From contig OX637397.1 of NCBI GenBank assembly GCA_951799425.1, forward strand, positions 10,150,064-10,214,063: a DNA stretch of 64,000 nt, read 5' to 3'. Below the pieces are notes generated by a model. The model did not search any database. It was given only the letters and a program-made list of their open reading frames with translations, and was not told the DNA's origin. The position numbers and the translations under genes are program-made. This DNA is from Ilex aquifolium. Taxonomy: Eukaryota; Streptophyta; Magnoliopsida; Aquifoliales; Aquifoliaceae. This document shows, one piece after another, positions 44,358 to 55,900 of the stretch; the stretch's first letter is position 1; the number at the start of each line of letters is the position of its first letter.

Positions 44358-44579
44358 TTTTTTTTCGGTTCAACGATCAGGGGTGTTCAGGTCAGCTTAC
44401 GTGCACTTTGACTAATTCTCTCTTTGGTCTGGTCAAAGACAAATCATTTACGCCAGAATTAGGGTATCCATGAGGGATAAATCTCTCATAGCCTGACCCT
44501 AAGGAGTTACCAAAATTCAAACTCAAAAAGTCTAATTTTACAGCTCGGTCATATTACCACTTGAGATAGCCCCGTGGGT
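44358..44579 (-). mobile_element. SINE with 14-bp target duplication
   Basis: Poly-T (minus-strand poly-A) at 44358, body as in 5194-5413 reversed, tRNA-like head at the right. Flanked by perfect repeats TCAATCTATTATCT (44344-44357, 44580-44593). Confidence 0.88.
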
Positions 44580-44593
44580 TCAATCTATTATCT

Positions 44594-45554
44594 ATACATG
44601 CACACGCACACGCACACTTATAAAATAAATTAATGGTCCCGCTATTTTCTATCCATCTTCTATATGGAGCTAAATTGACATTTTTCGTCCCTCTCATATT
44701 TCTAAAATGTCACATTAGATGGGTATTTCTATCACACGAGATTGAGGTGTTAAAAGTTGGCGACCATAGAGAGTTAAATGGATTCATGCACGTCACTGAT
44801 GGAGCGACCATAGAGGTTGTGGAAGATAGAAGAGAGAGAGAGAGAGAGGCTACCTCCTTAAGGCTTTGGGCATAGAGAGAGATTGTCCAAGGGAAGAGAT
44901 CTTAACTAGTGTGTCACTTCTTGAGAGGATAGAAAAGTATTTTTATAGAAGAATGTCACACGTGTGATCTAGGCACATGCGGTTCAAACCAATATATGAT
45001 ATATCTGTGATAAGTATCTCCAATGTCATGGTAAATGTCTCATAGATTGGATTACAAGAGACACCTTGGCCGCAAAACCACAGCGCAAGAACCTGCTCGC
45101 GGAATCCATCACGAGATCCCAACCGCGGATTCCCATCACAGACCCTTGTCACCTTGGTTACAAAACCCCATCAATGAGCCCTAATCATAGGACCCCGACC
45201 ATGGAACCGCGTCACAAGAAATTGTACAATGCTTGCTCAAGGTCTGTTTCACAATTGATTAAATATCGACAAATATGTCTCAATGTCTCTTTGACATTAT
45301 CTCATAGGACTATACAATTAATAAAGATAGAGGAAGATATCTACACATCTTGAATACAACGGACCCCATATGACGGTCCAAAGTGCTCGCATGACATCTT
45401 TCCAAAGCTCAAACTCCTTGGCCAACCAAATTACAACCTCCTTAGAGAGTCCTTTGAATTGGCCTATTGACGTGGCTATATTCATTGTCTATACTATGTA
45501 CCATGACTTTTGGTTCATATGTTATTTAAATATTTTCTCAATTGAAGCACAATA
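44594..45554. other. Intergenic, C/G-patterned segment
   Basis: 45060-45240 has loosely repeated words (CGCAAAACC, CGCAAGAACC, CCGCGGATTCCC) of unknown origin. No gene supported. Confidence 0.35.
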
Positions 45555-46245
45555 TATTATAGCAATTGCGCTTAAAGTATAAATGAAAGGAGTGGAACAA
45601 AGTGTCGTTTCGGGAAATATGGATATTGAAAATCTTAAAAACCCGTAAATTCCCAATTTTAAAGGAAATTTCTGCCAAGATGACGATTCCTCAAGTAGGT
45701 GTGTCTACATGAGCTTCGGGTGACCAAATATGAACTGGTATCATAGGTACTTTGATGACGAAAGAGGAGAAATAAGCAATCCATTGAAAAATTTGACGTC
45801 GCTCACTAAATTATCTGGTTAATGATATTTGTAAATCGATGGTTCCTATTTGAAGAAGAATCAACATAATAGCTAATAGCATAAAAACATATCTAAGTAA
45901 AGTATAAAAGAAAAACTGATATGTTGTCTTGATCTTTCTTTGTCTCGAACTCCATACCCCTATAATAATGATAGAATAAGCCCCAAAGCGGAGTTGACTG
46001 GTGGTGGTTGGTCGAAGCTCCAATAGGTAGCCACTCTTTTCTCAGGGAATCATACGTGAAACTTATGCATCATACGACTCGGTCCCGAGCTTCCATCGCC
46101 AGCTTTGTCATTAGACCATTATCTATGCATGTATTTTCAGCTTGGACTCTCAAATCTTTTGCTTCTCGGGTGATGGCGAACAATGCTCTTTTGCGTTGCG
46201 GGAGATGCCCTAGACTTCCTTTTTACTTGGGGTGGGTTGTCTAAT
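45555..46245 (-). pseudogene. nad4: Nuclear copy of mitochondrial nad4 (NUMT)
   Basis: Minus strand, 45985 down to 45555: sequence of mitochondrial nad4 exon 2, with protein words VWSSRQRKIK, TYQFFFYTLL, AIMLILLQ and then VHIW/PEAHV-like stretches broken by stops and indels. Upstream of it (46245-45986, minus) lies what looks like the 3' end of the preceding group II intron, with a domain-V-like hairpin around 46060-46110 (GTCGTATGATGCATAAG ... TTTCACGTATGATTC). Nad4 is a membrane subunit of respiratory complex I. The frame has many disruptions, so this is a transferred, decayed fragment. It retains an intron, which points to a DNA rather than an mRNA intermediate. Confidence 0.85.
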
Positions 46246-47150
46246 AACTTTCCTATATATGCAAAATCCAAGCACTTCTTATAAAGAATAAGAAGATGAG
46301 TGATGGAGAAAGTAGTAATGATCATAAAGTATGAATATAGATATGACATGATACAAATATAATAATACAATAAAATTTAAAAAAATATATAAATGGATAC
46401 GATCAAGATACATGTAGTAATGATTGTTTGATAATTATAGATTTTAATAAATAATACAACAACAATTCAACATAACAGTAATTTTTACTAACAAATAAGC
46501 ATAGATTGTCTAATCACAACATATTTGCAAAATGAACGTGTCTAATTAAAAGAACTAGAACTAACATTTAACAAGCTATTTAATTTGCTTAGTACTTATT
46601 CAACAGAGAGGATATAATTAACTCGCTCTATGACATGTGATGATAGATAATACTCAGAAAACATCTACATGTATTCAAAGTCGTATTGATTTTCTTTCTG
46701 TGCATAATTGCATGTGAATTCGAGAAGAAAGAGTAAAAATTAAACATATCACCCACTTGTATTCATTTTATATCTTGTGCATATTCGTCTTAGACACTCA
46801 TATCTGAAACTATCAAAAAGTAAAGAAACTGACATTTTTTTTTTTTTTTTGTATTATCGAGAATCTAATGAAGTATTTGTACTTCATAAGTAATAATTAT
46901 TCATGCCACCAAGGGATATGTCAGATGTGAAGATTGGAGACCCCAAGTGACTCTTAACCATGGATTGATTCAAATCCTTCAACCCAACACTGATCATATT
47001 TTAAATTTTGAACTTTTTTTTATATAATTTGAGCTAAAATTTGGGTTCAAGTCCAAATAATTTTAAGGTTGCTTGTCACAAGTTTGAAAATTGGGCTTAC
47101 CTCAGGGTGAAAGTATAGAATAATCCAATTAGGGTTGATCTTGAAAACTA
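46246..47150. other. Intergenic AT-rich, no feature seen
   Basis: No supported gene or element. Confidence 0.5.
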
Positions 47151-47341
47151 TGCCCTGTTTGGTTTGCATCTTAGAAATTACTTTATGTTTTCGGAAACAG
47201 TTTCTGGAAGAAAAGTTGTTTGGCTAGTTATTTTTTATTTTTGTTTTTTGAAAACAAGAACAAAAGCTAAGTAGATTAGAGAACAAGTTAGAACTATTTT
47301 TTGTGTTTTTGAAAATAATTTTTCCAGAATTTAGAAAACAC

Positions 47342-47790
47342 TGTTGGGATTGAATGCGTTTTGAACCCACAGACAAACACACACAATCCAAGAACAAACC
47401 AAGAACAGAAAATAATGAGAAACAAGAAAGAACAAGACACACGGATTTTTACGTGGTTCGGCAATTTGCCTACGTCCACGAAGCTGTAGGGATTTCACTA
47501 TTGAGAATAAGGAATACACACAGAGGGCGGCTATACAGTACTAATACAACCATAATCACCAAATGTCCTGCGCACCAGGCCACAAAGCAAGCCCAAAAAA
47601 AATTTCCCCGGGGGCCCCGAACCCCCACGAGGCTTGTCCATGAGCGCTACGGCTTGGGTCTATCAGTCTAAGTCTCCGCTCCATGGACTAAGTCTCAGAA
47701 AATTTTCCATTAAAAAACCGCACAACATTATTTTGGATTGAATCATCATCCGGATCAACACAAAATTAGACTCCACAAAAAAACCCAACA
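47342..47790 (-). mobile_element. Solo LTR with 5-bp duplication AACAC
   Basis: TGTTGGG to CCCAACA, flanked by AACAC (47337-47341, 47791-47795). Contains TTTTTACGTGGTTCGGC and CTACGTCCACGAAG, words frequent in plant LTRs. The orientation is a guess from these words. Confidence 0.82.
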
Positions 47791-47795
47791 AACAC

Positions 47796-48165
47796 CACCA
47801 ACATTACGTCCACCACACTTCCACCACCACATTCCCACCACCATCACTACCACCAACACCATATCCACCACATCACAACCACCACGTCCACACGTCCACA
47901 CTTCCACCACCACCATCGCCACATTCCCACCACCACCACAATACTTCCACCACCACCACTACCCCTACCACCACATTCCCACCACCATTACTACCACCAA
48001 CACCAACACCACATCCACCACACCACAACCACCACGTTCACACTTCCACCACCAACAACACCACCATCACCACACTCCCACCACCATCACACTTCCACCA
48101 TTACCACAACCACCACCCTTACCACATCCACCACCATCACCACACCACCACCATCACATTTCTGT
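47796..48165 (+). repeat. CAC trinucleotide-rich tract
   Basis: CCACCACCA / TTCCACCACC repeats, about 370 bp, inside the TIR element. A His/Thr/Pro-rich ORF across it is an artefact. Confidence 0.85.
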
Positions 48166-48350
48166 TTTTATTATTTTCTGAGTTACTATCCAAACAAGTT
48201 TTAATATTTTATATTCTGTAAAACTGTTTTTGAAATCATATAACAAACAAGTTCTGCGATACAAAAAAACACCAAAAATAATTTTTTAAACTCTTCCCAA
48301 AAATAGTTTTTGGATACTATTTTTTGAAACGCAAATCAAACAAAGCCTCA

Positions 48351-48787
48351 ATACTCTAACTCAAATATTATCTGAATTTAAATCTGAATAGAATGATTTT
48401 GTTCAAATCCAACCTAAGTGCTAAAAATTTATTTACAAGTATTTAATGGATATTTGAGGTTGAACTCAAATTAACCCACCAAAATCTAACCCCTACTTAG
48501 ATGTCAAGATAACTTTGACTACTCATTTTAGTCCAATGTTTGTATTTAAAAAATCTCCAAAAGAGAAATCAATGCTTGCCAATCTTATATCATCATATAA
48601 ATTATTTCTAAATGATTTATAACAATGATAACTACAGTGATACTTCATCAAATTTTCATTTATATAACGTAACAATTTTTCCAATTTTATAGTTAGACTT
48701 TAGAAAAAAGCAACATAGTGTGTCAATATATATTTTTTGGGTATAATTACCAAAAAGAGTAGGAATGTGAGATTATCACCCACCCAT
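48351..48787. other. Intergenic, no feature seen
   Basis: AT-rich, nothing supported. Confidence 0.5.
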
Positions 48788-48805
48788 CCCCCCCCCCCCC
48801 CCCCC
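48788..48805 (+). repeat. Poly-C tract (18 C)
   Basis: Uninterrupted C run, the second in the window after 42046-42069. Confidence 0.9.
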
Positions 48806-48814
48806 AACACAGTG

Positions 48815-49125
48815 CTGATAATTGAACCGAACTATTTGGGTTTGACTCTGGCTCGGTTCGAATAGAACTCGATTCGAGCTCGGCTCATGTTCTAAACAAG
48901 CCGAACTTGAATAATTTTTCGAGCTTAAAAAGCTCAGTTCGAGCTCATAAAATTTGGCTCGTTTATATATAAAATAGTCGAATTACTCGGGTTCGACTTG
49001 AATTCGGCTCGTTTTTTGCTCGACTCATTTTCTAAATCAACCGAATTTAAACAATTTTTTAAGTTTGTTTAAAAAACGAGTTCGATAAACTTGACTTGAG
49101 TCCGCAAAATTCGGCTCGGCCCCTA
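48815..49125. repeat. GGCTCG-rich MITE-like repeat
   Basis: TTCGAGCTCGGCTC, CTCGGTTCGAAT and similar words with internal complementarity; same type as 38170-38480. Confidence 0.6.
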
Positions 49126-49379
49126 CCCACACCAAAAAAAAACCATATTGTTTATGAAACCTAGTTCTTCAGGCAATGGGATTACAGACATTTTCCAGGA
49201 AAATAATTTTACGGATTAACCCAAGTTTCCTTGGAATTGGAAGGGATATGCCTTTATGTTTTTTATATTGAATCACAGTTTTAACTTTTAACCCCAACTA
49301 CTAGGATAAACCCTCCTGACCATTCCAGTTACCACTGTTTTTTTTCCAACTCCATTAACAGCCCTCTGTTTCTCTCTCC

Positions 49380-49986
49380 TCTCTCATTCAGAGAGTAGCA
49401 GAGGACCAGAGGCTGCGCCACTGAAGCCTCTCTCTGTCTCATTAGATCCTAATCTTCCATCTTCTTTTTCTCCATAGTCATTGAAGGTTATTGAAGCAAT
49501 CTTTGGCTTTTCTCCCCATATTTCCAGGTGAAACTCTTATTCCTTCTATATTACTTATTGTTGTATTTTTTATCTTCGCACTTACTATAGCTCTAAGACA
49601 CTTAAGATTGCTTTTCAATCCAAAGCTCAATCTGGGTATCTCTTAAAAATTATAATCTGTAATGTGTTCTTTTACTTTTCCTCAATCTATACGTTTTTGG
49701 AGTATCTTTTGTTTTGTTTTCTTTTTTTTTTTTAATATGTCGGTTGGTAGTTTCTATAGGATTCTAGGGTTGGTTTGATTTCTCCTTATGGATCGACTTT
49801 TCCTTTATTTTCTTTCTTTCTTTCTTTCTTTCTTTCTTTTTGTTTGCTTTTCTGGTGGTTGATTGTCGTTTCAATTTGTGCTTTTATTGTGTATGACTTT
49901 ATTCAAAATTGTTATTTCGTTCTTATTCTGTGTTTCAGTTTTGGGCCAAGTGCTGAGAGGTTTCTAGGATTGGTTTTTAGGGGTTA
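49380..49986 (+). promoter_or_regulatory. 5'UTR with leader intron of the ubiquitin protease
   Basis: CT-rich leader from about 49380. A likely leader intron runs from the donor at 49528 (CAG/GTGAAA) to the acceptor TGTTTCAG ending 49938, followed by 48 bp of UTR to the ATG. The intron holds a TTTC microsatellite (about 49811-49838). Confidence 0.6.
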
Positions 49987-52900
49987 ATGGGGAAAAAGGT
50001 GAAGAAGAAGACACGTACTGTTCAGAAGGAGAAGCGAGTTTCTACTGCTTCTCCAACAACTGTCTCCCAACCGAGCATTCTAAGCGCTGAGACTGCTGAT
50101 GATGGTGTTTCAGCTGTAAAAGAGAGAAAGACATGTGCCCATCTTGATAAGGGTATTGATTTGGATAAACTTTCTTCGAAGCTTAGGTCTTCGGAACCCA
50201 TCAGGTGTGAAGATTGTAGGGAAGGTGTGGTTGATAGAAGGGCAGTCAAGGGAAAAGGTAAGCATGGAAAGAAGAAGGGAGGTGGTGGTTCTGTGGATTC
50301 AAAATCAAATTCTAAAGCCATTTGGGTCTGTTTGGAGTGTGGACATTTTTCATGTGGAGGGGCTGGATTGCCAACCACACCTCAGAGCCATGCTGTTCGG
50401 CATGCCAAACAAAACCGCCATCCATTGGCTGTCCAATTTGAAAACCCCCATCTGTTATGGTGTTTCCCCTGCAGTAAACTGATTCCTGTTCAAAAATCAG
50501 AAGAGAATAGTGAAGAGAAAGATGTGTTGCATGACATTGTGAAGATAATAAAAGGACGACCAGCTGAAGGATACTCAAACTTGGATGCTGAGAATGTCTG
50601 GTTTGGGAATGGCAGTGTCACAAGTGAGATGAAATCAGAAAACATCGTATCAACTAGTATTGATAGCGGAGGTTATGTTGTTAGAGGTCTGGTTAATTTG
50701 GGGAACACTTGTTTCTTCAATTCAGTCATGCAGAATCTTTTGGCAATGGATAGGTTGCGGGATTATTTCTTGAAACTGGAAGAGTCTGTTGGGCCCCTTA
50801 CTGTCTCCATGAAGAAGCTCTTCAGTGAGACAAGTCCAGAGAGTGGCTTGAGAAATGTGATACATCCAAGATCCCTTTTTGGGTGTCTTTGTGCCAAGGC
50901 TCCCCAATTTAGGGGATATCAACAGCATGATAGTCATGAATTGCTTCGTTGTTTGCTTGATGGGTGGTATGCTGAAGACTCAGCTGCGAGAAAACAAGCT
51001 AAATCTTCTCAGGAAGTTGGAAAGTCTCCATCTCCGCCTTCTACTTTTATAGATACCATCTTTGGTGGACAACTCTCTAGTACTGTGACTTGTTTGGAAT
51101 GTGGACATTCTTCAGTAGTTCATGAGCCATTTTTGGATCTTTCACTGCCAGTTCCAACTAAGAAACCTTCGTCTAAGAAGGCACAACCAGTTTTGCAAGC
51201 CAAGAAACCAAAAGTTCCTCCAAAGAGAAGCGGAAGAATTCGTTCAAAAGTTCACAGAGATGCAAATCCTTCACTAGGTCGGACTGTTTCAGATCCGTCA
51301 ATTGGTGGCCAGTCTTCTTGGCAAGGACAGTCTGGTGACCCTGTGGCAGAAAACACGGTGGCCTTTTCAGGTGATTCTACATCTTTGGAGTCCGTTGCCC
51401 CAACTGCAGCCGACAGCAATGGTTCAGCTTTGCATATGGTCTCAACTACTCAAGAATCTGAAAACAAGCCATTCCTTGAGGATGTTTCACGCCATGATTC
51501 GACGTGGATGGATTATCTCGAGCTTGGGGCAATTTCAGATTCCCAGGATATGGCTTCACAAATTAATGATATTTCTGAGATTCAGGATTCTGGAAATAAG
51601 GATGGTGTTCAGAATAATGTTAAAAATACCGTAGAAACTAGTAAGGAGATTCATCCAATATATACGGAGGGAACAGCACCTTCATCAGGTGATTCGATAT
51701 GGTTGGATTACTGTGAACCAGATAAATTGTCAGATGGCAATGCTATGGTATCACAAAGCAATGATGCCTCAGTAATTCAAGCTTCTGAAAATAAGGATAC
51801 TGTTCGGGGTGAGGTCATTGAAAAGCTTAGCGTAGAATCTTGCAGTCAGGTTTGTTCTATGGAATCAAATCTTAAAGTAGATCATTCCGAGAATTTTTGG
51901 GAAGATGAGGCTCCATTACAGGTGCAACATTCTGAAATTCTGTTGCTTCCATACAAAGAAGATACCTCAGCTAGTGGTGAGATATTGAGAGGAGAAGGTG
52001 AGTTTTCCTCGTCAACTCTTGGTTGCGAACCAGATTTGTTAGATTTTGATGGCTTTGGAGACTTATTTAATGAACCTGAGGCTGCTGCAGGACCTAGTGT
52101 GAAGCCCTTGTCAAGTGACAACGCTGCTGAGGCAAATGAGGTTGCGGATGTTGGTTTTTTGGCCAAAAACAGCAGCGAGTCTGATCCGGATGAGGTTGAT
52201 CATACTGATTCTCCTGTTTCCGTAGATAGTTGTTTGGCTTATTTCACAAAACCAGAGCTTCTCTCCAAAAATGAGCATGCTTGGCAATGTGAAAGTTGTT
52301 CAAAAGCTCTACATGGACAAAGGATGAAATTGAAGAAAATGCAGAAACCTACATCAAGTTTGGTGGTAAGTGGAGGAGAGAATAGAAATCCAAATGCTCC
52401 TTTGGGTTTTAGTGAGGATTTCCTTTTGCCTAACGAGGCCAGCAACCTTATTAATGGAGATATCAAAAGAGATGCAATTGATACTTCTGATGAAAGCTTG
52501 TCGTTACATAATGGAAGAATGAATTCTATGCGGAGCTGCACACTTGAAACCAGTCAGAAAGCTGAGACGAACCTGGTAACTTCCCAGTTGGTCAACGGAA
52601 AAGGTGAGATGGACGATGCACTTCCCGGTCAATTGAATTCTTCAAGTTGGGATAAACCTAGCTGTCAAGCCAGTGATTCTTGCAGTGTTAATGAGCCTGG
52701 CAGTGCTGGGTGCAACACTGATAAAGTGCAGAATGAGGATGACATTGAGGATGAAGAGATAAATTCTGAGACTGTTAAAGTGAAGAGGGATGCAACTAAA
52801 AGGATCCTCATTAATAGGGCTCCACCTGTATTGACCTTTCATCTGAAGAGGTTCAGCCAAGATGGTCGAGGTCGCTTAAGTAAACTTAATGGCCATGTGG

Positions 52901-55900
52901 TTTTCAAAGACATAATTGATCTCAAGCCATACATGGATCCCAGGTGCGATTTTACCATTCATGTGAGCTCATTGTGAAGTAGTTAAATGTTTGCTCATGT
53001 TTTTCTTGTGCAATTTGTTTTAGTTAATTAAGAACCCCTTTTATGGGGATTATTTGGTTAATCTGTTTCAGTATTTGGGAAAAAACTATGTCTAGTTCTT
53101 ATCTATTAAAATAAAGGTTTATTCTTCCTGCTTCACTGTCAAATTTTCTGTTCTGGCTTGAAGGATGATGTATTATTACTGGTTTTTCATGACCCTGTTG
53201 GTATTTACTTAAATTTTATAAGTAGACGGCTAGATGCATATAGCTGAAATTTCTTCATAGCGATGGAGGTGTACAAATCTGCCCTGAACTTGAGCACCAA
53301 TTTTCATTGTCTAATAGTGTGAATAGGCTAGAAAATTAATTGTTCACTAGAATGAGAAATTTGAAAGTAGGTTGTATATCATATGCATATTCTTTGTACA
53401 TCCCAAGGGTATGAGATTATTTACAATATGAGGCATTGCTTGTTTTCCAAGTACTTTTCCTTGTCTATGCTTTTTGTGTGAGATTATATGGTTATGGAAT
53501 AATAGCGGTTCTGTGTGCTAATTAGTGATTTACTTTGTTTCTTTTACATGTCTTCCTTCCATCTCAACGGACATGAGTTTGTTAAAGGGTGATCAGGAGA
53601 AAAATAAACTAGCAGCACATAAATTAGAGCTTTCTGGATCATTGCTCCTTGATGAAGTTGAATTTAGGAAGGAGAAACCTTTCAGTACATCTCTTGTGCA
53701 CTGATACTAACATTGTGTGGTGATAATGGGAAAAACAAGATTCATGTAACCGACCTCGAGTAGTTTTGGAGAATGCATTGTTGAAATGAGTTGACTAGTG
53801 TGGAAACGACCATAGAAAATGAAAATGAAGGCAGATACGTGTATGAGGCTTCTTTTCTTCTTGTTCACCTTTTTGGTTTTTGAATAAGTAGCTAGAAAAT
53901 CTTTATTGATGACAGCTATCCTTTGATCAACTAAGAGAAAGCACCCATCCCCTCCACTAACCATACACAACACTGAATTTGGACACCCAAAGAATAAACA
54001 AACACAGCACCTGCTAAATGGACTTCAAAAGGAGGGAAAAGATGACTCTGCAAAGGAGTTCATGAGGAAGCCTTTCAATTAGTTAACAAGTCCCTTTCTT
54101 GTTGCCCCTTTTTTGTTTTTGGATAAGGAACTAGAAAATCTTTATTGATGACAACTATCCTTTGTTCAACTAAGAGGAAGCATCCCCATCCCATCCCCTA
54201 GCCATACACGACACTGAATTTGGATGAATAAACAAACCCAGCACCTGCCAAACGGCTGCCTACCTTCAAAGGAGGGAGGGAATAGGTGACTCTGCCAAGG
54301 TGTCAGGAGGAAGCCTCCCAATTAGTTAACAAGTCTACTTCTGATTGCCCAACCAAGAAATTCATCTAGTCTCTGTGTTTAGAGAAAATGAAAAATTTAA
54401 AATTCTCTCAAAAGGTGACTGCATCTGCAATAAGGGCCAACAGCTTGGGATCTAACCCATTCCAAAACCTCAACAAAGCCACCCTCGACTAGACAGTGCT
54501 ATATTTCATACTAGATGCTTACTTCAGAGCTTTGAAAAGGGCTCGGATCTAAGCCTTGGTATCATGACCTCCGCAGGTTTGTGTAGAGGACTTAAATATA
54601 GTAATCCCAATATTTTACCTGATGCAGTGGGTTTCTATGTGACCCAGATTGAGCAACCATCAAAGTTAAGCTTCAGCTTCTGTCGGACTCATCTACTAAT
54701 GGATGGAATACTTAAATTGCAAACTCGGAAGGCTTGCTGCCCCGAACTGCTCTGCAGTCAGAACATACGCAATGGCTCATTTTTGGACACTTTGGAAACT
54801 GTAGCCTATTGAGAATCCAATAACTGAATATTGTTCTAGCTCTCCTCATCCAAACATCATTGGTTTTTGGAAAAACAAGTATACTTCCTTTCAATCCAAA
54901 TAACCCTATTCCCAGCCACTATGTTGTATGCCATAAATTTTGACTGATGCTGTCTTACCTAATATTTAGATTATAATGAAGATTCAAGTAAGGATTCAAC
55001 ATCGCAGGTAGTATGTCATTGGTGTGCCTTCCTGTGCAAAAGTGCCAAGACACAATGCAATGGAACAAAGATGGTTGTAGGTATCATTGCTTGTTTTACA
55101 TAACTAAAGAAATTTGGGATTATCAAAACCTTAAGAGGTCTTCTATCCAGACAAATCTGATTGTTGTTACCTATTCTGACAGCTACAGACGAAACCAAAA
55201 GCTCAAGTTAAAAGTTATCTGGGTCTTCCAGGCAAGTTTTGTCAAACGAAGGGTTTTTAGTTTTTTGAAGGTAACAAGAATAGGCTTAGAAGAGAAGAAA
55301 CAATGGAACAGATGTCAACACATTTTATTTGAACTTGAAGATGAAAGATATACCTCAAGAAAAAGGGAAGAGGTTAAAAGTGTCAATAAGTTAATCATTG
55401 ACATTGTAGTAGAAATAGAAAGTTCCAGGAATGAAAAGGATGGTTTTGGAGGACAAAGACAAAACAGGTCTTGCAAGGCTCGGATAATGTACAACGAAGG
55501 AGTAAAGATTCTCTAAAAGCATGGTCTCCCTTCCATAGTTCATCCTGAAAGTAAACTGTCGGTCCACCTCCAACTAGGAATATGTTTTGAATTATGATAA
55601 AAGAAACATGAATGCCCTTGAAGAGTAAATTTCCAAGGAAGCTGAATTTGTTTAAACTAGTGTTGCACCCTGAAAGAGGTGACAAATAGTGAGGATAATA
55701 ATGAATGCAGGGCAAGGCTACCTCTAAATTAGGACAGGAGAAGTGAAAGATTTGTGAGCCAATGTAGATCTGGCGCGCAGTAAGTTGGAGCTATTTTGGG
55801 ATTGTTTCAGTGGCTATGGTGAATAATCAAAAGGAATAATTTCTAGGCTTGTTTGCCGATTGGGATTATTGGGTTTTTTTTGTTTTGTTTTTCTTTTTGG

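Larger units (their letters stand above)
47153..48350. mobile_element. TIR-type element disrupted by a solo LTR
   Basis: Ends CCCTGTTTGGTTTGC (47153) and GCAAATCAAACAAAGCC (right) are imperfect inverted repeats. Inner parts also pair (GAAAATAATTTTTCC, AAATAATTTTTTAAAC). No transposase. The target duplication is not clear. Confidence 0.55.

Noticed and set aside
47738-48181. 147-codon His/Thr/Pro-rich ORF
   Set aside because: It translates the CAC repeat tract inside a transposon.
55013-55516. 167-codon ORF in the deubiquitinase intron
   Set aside because: Sense-strand intronic sequence with no domain and no independent promoter seen. I would expect such a frame by chance in 6 kb, though a transcript would change my mind.
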